DNA of 53,169 nucleotides from Clostridium sp. 27_14. GTDB taxonomy: Bacteria > Bacillota > Clostridia > TANB77 > CAG-508. The notes beneath the pieces were generated by a model that worked only from the letters and a program-made list of their open reading frames with translations, did no database searches and had not been told where the DNA came from. The first letter of the stretch is position 1. The number at the start of each line of letters is the position of its first letter. Position numbers and translations under genes: made by a program. Where the stretch lies: positions 3,086 through 56,254 of the forward strand of contig MNRQ01000019.1 of assembly GCA_001916035.1 (NCBI GenBank), read 5' to 3'. This document shows positions 47,137 to 53,169 of the stretch, one piece after another.

Positions 47137-48819
47137 ATGGCAAGTATATTTTCTACATTTAACACAGCAAAAAGTGGACTGACGGTACATCAAAGTGGAA
47201 TCAATGTTACATCTCATAACATTGCCAATTCATCTACAGTAGGGTATTCAAGACAAAGAGCAAAAATACAGACATCAAGACCTATTACATTAGGAGCAGA
47301 AGCAGGGCAAGTAGGTACAGGAGCTCAAATTTCAGCCATTGAAAGAGTAAGAGATTCTTTTTTAGACTATCAAGTGAGAGTTGAAACAGCAGAACTTGGT
47401 AAGTATTCAACAAAGTTAGATTACTTATCACAAGTGGAAGGGATTTTTAATGAACCTTCAGATACAGGAATTTCTACAGCGCTATCAGATTTCTTTGATG
47501 CTTTTCAAGAATTATCAAAGCAAAGTACAAGTTCCAGTACAAGAGTTGTTGTTACTCAAAAGACAAAAACTTTATGTGATTTATTAAATAACACATATTC
47601 AAAACTTGAAAAATTACAAGAAAATTCAGTAGAATCACTTAAAAATAGTGTAAAAGAAGTTAATAGTATATTAGAGCAATTAACAACAGTAAATAATCAA
47701 ATTAGAATTGCTAGTATAACAGGTGATAATCCAAATGACTTAATGGATAGTAGAGATAATCTGTTAGATGAATTAAGCAGTAAATTTGGTATAGATGTTG
47801 ATAAAACTCAATTTAATGGTAATGATATTACTGCTACTGGAATTGGAGCAAATTTAAATCCATTAGTTAATTCAGAACCTAATGGTGAAGTAACAAGATT
47901 ATCATTTATTTCAGAAATTAAAGCTAATAATGATGGAACTCATACAATAAGTTATTTTGTTAATGGTGATACTGAAAAACCTAAAACTATAACTGTATCA
48001 GGATTGGCAGTTACTGAAGTAGATACTTTAAAGAAAACAAGAATATTACTTACAGATGGCAATGGAGAAATGCTTGATAGTCAAGGAAATATAGTGAAAG
48101 ATGGAGGAACTATAGCAAATCCTATTGAAAAGTTCATACCAAAATCAGGAGAAATAGCTGGAGCTATAGAAGCTCAAGATAGTATTGGAAGTTATATGAA
48201 TCAATTAGATAAAATGGCTAAAGGGTTAGCATTATCAGTAAATGCTATTCACAGTGGTTCAATGGATTCTAATATAAAGGATACAACTAAAACTTTAGAC
48301 TTTTTTGTAGCTTCTGATGGAAAAGATGAAGCAGGTATAAGTGCTAAAAATATTTCAATAAATGCTTTAATTTTAGAAAATCCTTCATTTATTAACACTA
48401 AAGAAAATGCTAATGCAGGAGAAGGAGATGGAAGTAGAGCCTTAGCTATAGCACAATTACAAAGCACATTAATATCTATAAGCAAAATAGATAGCACTAC
48501 AACAAGGGCTCAATTATGTAAGTTTACCAATGGTAGCACTATGTCATTAGTTAATGATGTTGCCAGTGGAACAAAGGTTGAGTCATACTTCCAAGATGTA
48601 GTTGATAAATTAGGAGTTGAAGCACAACATGCCAAGAGAGTTGTTTCTAATGAAGAAGATTTATTAAATTCATTAGATTTAAACAGGCTTTCAGTTTCAG
48701 GTGTTTCACTGGATGAAGAAATGACTAACTTAATTCAATATCAAAAGGCATATAGTGCCAATGCAAAAACAATAACTACTGTTAGTGATATGTTAGATAT
48801 TATTTTAGGATTAATTTAA
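47137..48819 (+). CDS. flgK: Flagellar hook-associated protein 1 (FlgK)
   Basis: FlgK forms the first junction ring between hook and filament. The N-terminus FSTFNTAKSGLTVHQSGINV, then TSHNIANSSTVGYSRQRA, is the flagellar rod/hook signature. The C-terminus (GVSLDEEMTNLIQYQKAYSA, NAKTITTVSDMLDIILG) forms the paired coiled coil. A variable middle spans about residues 210-430. The length of 560 fits the family. AAAGGAGAA precedes the ATG. Confidence 0.96.
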   Translation: MASIFSTFNTAKSGLTVHQSGINVTSHNIANSSTVGYSRQRAKIQTSRPITLGAEAGQVGTGAQISAIERVRDSFLDYQVRVETAELGKYSTKLDYLSQVEGIFNEPSDTGISTALSDFFDAFQELSKQSTSSSTRVVVTQKTKTLCDLLNNTYSKLEKLQENSVESLKNSVKEVNSILEQLTTVNNQIRIASITGDNPNDLMDSRDNLLDELSSKFGIDVDKTQFNGNDITATGIGANLNPLVNSEPNGEVTRLSFISEIKANNDGTHTISYFVNGDTEKPKTITVSGLAVTEVDTLKKTRILLTDGNGEMLDSQGNIVKDGGTIANPIEKFIPKSGEIAGAIEAQDSIGSYMNQLDKMAKGLALSVNAIHSGSMDSNIKDTTKTLDFFVASDGKDEAGISAKNISINALILENPSFINTKENANAGEGDGSRALAIAQLQSTLISISKIDSTTTRAQLCKFTNGSTMSLVNDVASGTKVESYFQDVVDKLGVEAQHAKRVVSNEEDLLNSLDLNRLSVSGVSLDEEMTNLIQYQKAYSANAKTITTVSDMLDIILGLI

Positions 48820-48830
48820 GGAGAAAAATT

Positions 48831-49871
48831 ATGAGAGTTACAAATCAAATGATGAGCACAAGTTATTTAAAAGATTTAAACAGAAATTTAAATAATTTAA
48901 ATACTTTACAGACACAACTTACAACAGGTAAAGAAATAAATAAAGCATCGGATAATCCATTTAAAACTGCTAGAATAATGCAAATGTACTCAGATATATC
49001 TGCTAATAAACAATACAATGAAAATATTAAAGATACTATAAGTTGGTTAGACACAACAGATACTGCATTAAATCAGTTAGGAAGTACATCTCAAAGAATA
49101 AGGGAACTTATGGTTTCATCTGGAAATGCGATTTATGGTAGTGATGAAAAAAAGGCTATAAAAAATGAAATTAATCAATTAATAAATCAAACAGCTCAAA
49201 TATTAAATACAAATTTTGATGGTAAGTATATATTTGGAGGAACTAAAAGTTTATCTAAACCTGTGGGAGTAGAAAAAGATAGCAATGGTAACAATATATT
49301 AGTATTTAAAGATGCTGATGGAAATTCATTTAATGAAGAAGGAAAAGCATACATAAAAAATACAGATGGTACTATTGAGAGAGATGCAAATGGTAATTTA
49401 AAAGTGGAAGCAAATTCAAAACCGGAGTATGAAAATTTATTAAAACAAATGAAATCTAGTTTAAGTGTTGAAGTATCTAATGGTGTAAATATGGATTATA
49501 ATGTATGTGCACCAAATATATTAATTTCAAAAAAAGGAACTAATGCTATGAAGTTATTAAATGATGTTGTTAATAACTTAGATAAAGAGAATAGTAGTGA
49601 AGTTTTAAATAACAATTTAGCAGATATGGATTTATTTATTGCAAACATAAATAATATTAGAGGTGAAGTAGGTTCTAAACAAAATAGAATGGAAACAGCA
49701 AAAACTCAAAATGAAGATCAAAACTCTAGTATGAAAGAAATACTATCTAAAACAGAAGATGTTGATATGGCAGAAAAAACAATAGAACTAGCCACATTAC
49801 AAAGTGTATATGTTGCGTCCCTTCAGGTAAGTGCAGCAATAATTCAAAAAAGTCTTGTAGATTTTATTTAA
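48831..49871 (+). CDS. flgL: Flagellar hook-associated protein 3 (FlgL)
   Basis: FlgL is the second junction protein, linking FlgK to flagellin. The 346-residue protein has flagellin-like ends: MRVTNQMMSTSYLKDLNRNL, LNTLQTQLTTGKEINKASDN at the start and EDVDMAEKTIELATLQSVYV at the end. The central domain is short. AAGGAGA precedes the ATG, 11 bases after flgK. Confidence 0.95.
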   Translation: MRVTNQMMSTSYLKDLNRNLNNLNTLQTQLTTGKEINKASDNPFKTARIMQMYSDISANKQYNENIKDTISWLDTTDTALNQLGSTSQRIRELMVSSGNAIYGSDEKKAIKNEINQLINQTAQILNTNFDGKYIFGGTKSLSKPVGVEKDSNGNNILVFKDADGNSFNEEGKAYIKNTDGTIERDANGNLKVEANSKPEYENLLKQMKSSLSVEVSNGVNMDYNVCAPNILISKKGTNAMKLLNDVVNNLDKENSSEVLNNNLADMDLFIANINNIRGEVGSKQNRMETAKTQNEDQNSSMKEILSKTEDVDMAEKTIELATLQSVYVASLQVSAAIIQKSLVDFI

Positions 49872-49889
49872 GGATAGGAGAAGAAACAT

Positions 49890-50312
49890 ATGGAATTACT
49901 ATCACCAAGTCATGGGAAATTTATTTACAAAGAAGAAGAAGTTATAAATTTTGAAAAAAATATTCCTGGATTTGATAATTTGAAAAAATTTATTTTAAAA
50001 GATATTGATGACGGAACTTTTAAAATATTACAATGTATTGAAGATATAAATATTGGATTTATAGTGGTAGAACCTTTTACTATAGATAAAAATTATGAAA
50101 TTAATTTAAGTGATGAAGTAATTAACTCTTTAAATATTAAAAGTTTTAATGATGTAGCTTTATATTCTTTAGTAACATTAAATTCTGACCCTAAAAAGGC
50201 TACAGCAAACCTAAGGGCACCTATTGTTTTAAATGTTAGAAATAAAAAAGCGCAGCAATTTATTATGGATAAAGCTGATTATAAAATAAAACATCCTTTA
50301 GTTAAGGGGTGA
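49890..50312 (+). CDS. fliW: Flagellar assembly factor FliW
   Basis: FliW is a cytoplasmic protein that binds either flagellin or CsrA. When free flagellin is low, FliW sequesters CsrA and allows flagellin translation. The 140-residue protein contains the family core (VINFEKNIPGFDNLKKF, NLRAPIVLNVRNKKAQQFI). It precedes csrA by five bases. The CsrA-type site in the flagellin leader at 52874 completes the circuit. Confidence 0.95.
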   Translation: MELLSPSHGKFIYKEEEVINFEKNIPGFDNLKKFILKDIDDGTFKILQCIEDINIGFIVVEPFTIDKNYEINLSDEVINSLNIKSFNDVALYSLVTLNSDPKKATANLRAPIVLNVRNKKAQQFIMDKADYKIKHPLVKG

Positions 50313-50317
50313 TATAA

Positions 50318-50542
50318 ATGCTAGTTATTAGGAGAAAAAAAGATGAAAGTATTTTAATTGGAGAAAATATTGAAGTAAGTATTTCAGCAATAGAAAATGG
50401 TACAGTTAAACTATCAATAAATGCTCCAAAAGAAATTCAAATTTTAAGAAAAGAACTTTATATTGAGGTACAAAATGAAAATAAAGAAGCCGTAAGCTCA
50501 AATATAGATGTTTTAAAAAAAATAAAAATAAAAAATGATTAA
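50318..50542 (+). CDS. csrA: Translational regulator CsrA
   Basis: CsrA binds GGA motifs in mRNA leaders and blocks ribosome access; in this setting its expected target is flagellin mRNA. The 74-residue protein begins MLVIRRKKDESILIGENIEV, with conserved R44-type residues in APKEIQILRKELYIEV. FliW, its antagonist, is encoded immediately upstream. A GGGGTGA RBS overlaps the end of fliW. Confidence 0.97.
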   Translation: MLVIRRKKDESILIGENIEVSISAIENGTVKLSINAPKEIQILRKELYIEVQNENKEAVSSNIDVLKKIKIKND

Positions 50543-50556
50543 TTGGAGGAAAAGTT

Positions 50557-50937
50557 ATGTACACTAATGCATATGGAGTATATAAAAATAATAGTGTAAA
50601 CTTTGCATCTAAAGAGCAAATGCTTTTAATGCTTTTAGATGGAGCTGTTAAATTTGCAAAAAGAGGAAAACTTGCGATTCAAGAAAAAAATATAAAATTA
50701 GCTCATGATAATATAATAAGAGCTCAAGATATTTTTACAGAACTTAGAGTTACATTAGATGTTAATGCAGGGGAGTGGGCTAAAAATATGGATAAAGTAT
50801 ATGAGTTTATTAATAGAAAGTTATTTGAGTCTAATATAAAAAAGGATGAAAAAGTAATTGATGAAGTAATTCCGTTAATTGAAGAAGTTAGAAATATATG
50901 GAATGAAGCTTATATATTAAGCAAAAAGAATGGATAG
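50557..50937 (+). CDS. fliS: Flagellin chaperone FliS
   Basis: FliS binds the C-terminus of flagellin and stops premature polymerisation before export. The 126-residue helical protein has YKNNSVNFASKEQMLLMLLD, then GAVKFAKRGKLAIQEKN and LRVTLDVNAGEWAKNMDKVY, all typical. AGGAGG-like RBS (TTGGAGG) lies ahead of the ATG. It stands between csrA and fliD. Confidence 0.95.
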   Translation: MYTNAYGVYKNNSVNFASKEQMLLMLLDGAVKFAKRGKLAIQEKNIKLAHDNIIRAQDIFTELRVTLDVNAGEWAKNMDKVYEFINRKLFESNIKKDEKVIDEVIPLIEEVRNIWNEAYILSKKNG

Positions 50938-50947
50938 GTGATAGTAT

Positions 50948-52468
50948 ATGAGTAGAATTACAGGATTAGCAACAGGATTAGATGTAGATGCTGTAGTAAA
51001 AGAGACAATGCAAGCATATAGAAGTCAAATTGATACTGTTGAACAAGAAAAAGCATTAGTTGAATTACAGCAAAGTATGTATAGAGAAGTTATAAAAGAA
51101 TCTAGAGATTTTTATGATAAATATTTTGATATTGGAAAATCAGAAAGTTTATTATTGTCAAAAAATTGGGTTACTACGAGTTTTACGTCTTCTAATTCAT
51201 CAATAGTTTCAGCAGAGGCTATAGGTATTGCTGAGGTCGATAATTATGATGTGAAAGTAACACAATTAGCTACTCAAGCTAAGTATACAATAAAGGAAAA
51301 TGAGTTAAAGGATTTAAAAGAAATTGAAATAAAAACAAAAGATAAAGATGGTAAAGAGATTTCATTGCAAATAGATTTAAGCAGTGGTAAAGATGTTTAT
51401 GAAAAAGTAGATTTAATTAATAAGGAATTAAAAGATAAAGGAATATCAGGTATAAATGCTAAATTTAGTGGATTTTCACAAGGAATTGTAATTTCTACTG
51501 AAAAAACAGGTGAGGAAGAAGGATTTGAAATATCAAAAACAACTACTACTAATCCGAATCAAAAGAATATTGAAGTTGTTAAAGGTACAAATTGTAAGGC
51601 ATATTTAACTAATAGTAAAGGTGAAACTTATATTCATAGTGATGCATCTAATACTGTTACATTAGATGGAGTTAAGTTTACATTTAATAATATAAATGCT
51701 ACAGAAGTAAATGGCAATCAAGATGTAAAAAAGGTTAATGTAAATTCTCAAGCATCATTGACTGGAAAAACAGATATAACTTCAACTAAGGATAATATAG
51801 TTAAATTTATTAATGATTATAATACTATTATAGTTAAATTAAATACATTAACATCAGAAAAAAGAAATAGAGATTATATGCCACTGACTAGTGACCAAAA
51901 AGCTGAAATGAGTGAAAAGGAGATAGAGCTTTGGGAAAAGAAAGTTAAAGAAGGTCAGTTAAGCAGAGATAGTGATTTAACAAGAATAGCAAATCAAATG
52001 AAAAAGGCTATGTCGACATTAGTTTCAGGAGTAAATGGTAGCCTAGAAAAGTTTGGAATAAAACCAGTATCTGATTATAGTGGGAATAACAATGGAACTT
52101 TCTCTATTGATGAATCTAAATTAAATGAAGCTTTAACTAATAATATAGAAGATGTGAAAAATATTTTTATTTCAAATGGAAGTAATAATAGCGAAAAAGG
52201 TGTAATTTATAGATTAAAAGAAATTTTAGATAATGAAACTCAAAAATCGTCATCATCTCTTTTACAAAAAGCAGGTATGGAAGGGTCAGCTACAGCTTCT
52301 AATAATACATTGAGTAGAAAAATAACAACATATGAAAAGAAAATAAAAGAGTTGGAAAGTAATTTTTCTAGAAGACAACAAGCACTATATAGTAAATATG
52401 CTACATTAGAAACAATGATGAATAAGTTAAATACTCAAATGAGTTCATTGTCATCAATGTTTTCGTAG
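50948..52468 (+). CDS. fliD: Filament cap protein FliD (hook-associated protein 2)
   Basis: FliD caps the growing filament and guides flagellin insertion. The 506-residue protein begins SRITGLATGLDVDAVVKETM, the FliD N-terminal signature. It carries the middle cap domains and ends in a coiled coil (KKIKELESNFSRRQQALYSK, YATLETMMNKLNTQMSSLSS). Start ATG has AGGTGATAG upstream. It follows fliS by 10 bases. Confidence 0.95.
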   Translation: MSRITGLATGLDVDAVVKETMQAYRSQIDTVEQEKALVELQQSMYREVIKESRDFYDKYFDIGKSESLLLSKNWVTTSFTSSNSSIVSAEAIGIAEVDNYDVKVTQLATQAKYTIKENELKDLKEIEIKTKDKDGKEISLQIDLSSGKDVYEKVDLINKELKDKGISGINAKFSGFSQGIVISTEKTGEEEGFEISKTTTTNPNQKNIEVVKGTNCKAYLTNSKGETYIHSDASNTVTLDGVKFTFNNINATEVNGNQDVKKVNVNSQASLTGKTDITSTKDNIVKFINDYNTIIVKLNTLTSEKRNRDYMPLTSDQKAEMSEKEIELWEKKVKEGQLSRDSDLTRIANQMKKAMSTLVSGVNGSLEKFGIKPVSDYSGNNNGTFSIDESKLNEALTNNIEDVKNIFISNGSNNSEKGVIYRLKEILDNETQKSSSSLLQKAGMEGSATASNNTLSRKITTYEKKIKELESNFSRRQQALYSKYATLETMMNKLNTQMSSLSSMFS

Positions 52469-52491
52469 TAGATTAATGTGGAGTAAATTAA

Positions 52492-52818
52492 ATGGAAAGT
52501 TATATTTTTCAATACAAAAATATATCAATAAAAATTATAGAATTTTTAAAAGATGATAAAATACAGGAAGCTGAAGAATTGATAAATGAGCGTGAAAATA
52601 TTTTAGAGTACATAAATAAATTGTATAAATCAGGTGCTACTATAAATGAAAATGATAAAAATGAATTAAAGCAAATTGATCTAGAAATATATAATATTAT
52701 TTATCATAAGAAAAAGGAAGTTAAATTTTCAATAGAAAATTTAAGAAAAGAAAAACAAGCTAATTTAATATATAGAAAAAAATTTGAAAATATTTTTTTT
52801 ATGAATAAAAAAGTGTAA
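52492..52818 (+). CDS. FliT-like flagellar chaperone
   Basis: This is a small 108-residue, highly charged helical protein following fliD, which is the usual place for FliT, the FliD export chaperone. I see a long helix with EAEELINERENILEYINKLY and a second helix ending KKFENIFF. The sequence signature of this family is weak, so the call rests mainly on position and helix pattern. Its stop codon overlaps the -35 of the proposed flagellin promoter. Confidence 0.7.
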   Translation: MESYIFQYKNISIKIIEFLKDDKIQEAEELINERENILEYINKLYKSGATINENDKNELKQIDLEIYNIIYHKKKEVKFSIENLRKEKQANLIYRKKFENIFFMNKKV

Positions 52819-52842
52819 AGTTATTAAAATTTATATCGAGTT
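52816..52842 (+). promoter_or_regulatory. Candidate sigma-D promoter of flagellin
   Basis: TAAA (52816-52819) with exactly 15 bases to ATCGAGTT (52835-52842) keeps the CGA core of the sigma-28 -10 element but departs after it. It overlaps the fliT-like stop codon. This is weaker than the flgM promoter. Confidence 0.35.
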
Positions 52843-52873
52843 TATAATAGTAAGCTAGTTTATAAAAAAATGA

Positions 52874-52903
52874 TGACAAGGAAGTCAATGTAAATCAAGG
52901 AGG
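52874..52903 (+). promoter_or_regulatory. CsrA-type binding sites in the flagellin mRNA leader
   Basis: A hairpin TGAC-AAGGAA-GTCA (52874-52887) shows GGA in its six-base loop. The stretch ACAAGGAAGT matches the CsrA consensus ACARGGAUGU at nine of ten positions. A second GGA lies in TCAAGGAGG (52895-52903), which is the Shine-Dalgarno sequence of flagellin. Two such sites, one covering the SD, are the known layout in Bacillus hag. Confidence 0.7.
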
Positions 52904-52911
52904 AAAAAGAA

Positions 52912-53031
52912 ATGATAATTAATCATAATATGAATGCAATGAATGCCCATAGAAATATGGGAGTAAATAATATGATAATTAATCATAATATGAATGCAAT
53001 GAATGCCCATAGAAATATGGGAGTAAATAAT
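52912..53031 (+). repeat. Perfect 60-bp tandem duplication in the flagellin start
   Basis: Two identical 60-base copies (52912-52971 and 52972-53031), no mismatch, in frame. The second copy begins with the ATG at 52972. Confidence 0.95.
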
Positions 53032-53169
53032 AATAATGCAGCAAAAGCTATGGAGAAATTATCTTCAGGATTAAGAATAAATAGAGCTGGAGATGATGCA
53101 GCAGGACTTGCGATATCAGAAAAAATGAGAGGTCAAATCAGAGGTTTAGACCAAGCATCAAGAAATGCA
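52912..53169 (+). CDS. hag: Flagellin, 3' end beyond the window, with duplicated N-terminus
   Basis: Flagellin is the filament subunit. The N-terminal signature is present (MIINHNMNAMNAHRNMGVNN, then KAMEKLSSGLRINRAGDDAA, GLAISEKMRGQIRGLDQAS). The first 20 residues occur twice, because a 60-base unit (52912-52971) is repeated perfectly and in frame (52972-53031). The first ATG has AAGGAGG; the second ATG has GGGAG eight bases upstream within the first copy, so both starts could be used. Initiation at the second gives a normal-looking flagellin. The gene runs off the end of the window. Confidence 0.93.
   Translation, partial: MIINHNMNAMNAHRNMGVNNMIINHNMNAMNAHRNMGVNNNNAAKAMEKLSSGLRINRAGDDAAGLAISEKMRGQIRGLDQASRNA

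Overview
The window is AT-rich, densely coded on one strand, and carries genes typical of a motile, spore-forming, anaerobic Firmicute. It has pyruvate:ferredoxin oxidoreductase, an alpha/beta-type small acid-soluble spore protein, and a chemotaxis/flagellar cluster with CheC, CheD, FliY and the FliW-CsrA pair. It most resembles Clostridium sensu stricto; I do not assign a species. Almost every gene is on the + strand; the clear exception is the spore-protein gene.

Layout. 1-2316: a 5'-truncated rhomboid protease, a DUF2238-type membrane protein and a processive-type glycolipid glycosyltransferase. 2390-3850: glutamate dehydrogenase with its own promoter and terminator. 4032-11735: a type IIA topoisomerase pair (parE/parC-like). 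The B-subunit gene is split inside its TOPRIM metal-binding region by a 2,782-nt group II intron that encodes a reverse transcriptase/HNH maturase. Joining 5595 to 8378 restores a 647-residue protein. 11925-23941: a giant secreted repeat protein of alternating carbohydrate/mucin-binding-like modules and Ig-like (DUF5011-type) modules, interrupted by one in-frame TGA at 15531. 24054-24350: the remnant of an IS607-like element. 24393-28178: a DJ-1/PfpI protein, RecJ and a secreted NlpC/P60 hydrolase. 28200-29615: sasP on the minus strand, then murG. 29645-33595: a broken flavodoxin remnant, then pyruvate:ferredoxin oxidoreductase. 33648-36985: a DUF1292 protein with a Cys/His-rich N-terminus, a PHP phosphoesterase, an aminotransferase and a HAD hydrolase.

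37090-44625 is a chemotaxis/switch operon: cheW-cheD-cheR-cheA-cheC-cheY-cheW-fliM-fliY, with no cheB. A frameshifted AAA-ATPase/PD-(D/E)XK gene follows as an insertion (44707-46277). Then comes the late flagellar operon flgM-flgN-flgK-flgL-fliW-csrA-fliS-fliD-fliT-like, and the window ends inside a flagellin gene. Sigma-D-like promoters (TAAA/TAAT, N15, TACGATAA) precede cheW and flgM. The flagellin leader has a strong CsrA-type site in a hairpin loop and a second GGA in the Shine-Dalgarno sequence, matching the CsrA/FliW/flagellin feedback circuit encoded just upstream. The flagellin start itself carries a perfect 60-bp in-frame tandem duplication.

The most notable features are the intron in an essential topoisomerase gene, the nonsense-split giant surface protein, the duplicated flagellin N-terminus, the CsrA hairpin, the missing cheB, and three small gene ruins (IS607-like, flavodoxin, AAA-ATPase). 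No tRNA, rRNA or CRISPR array was seen.
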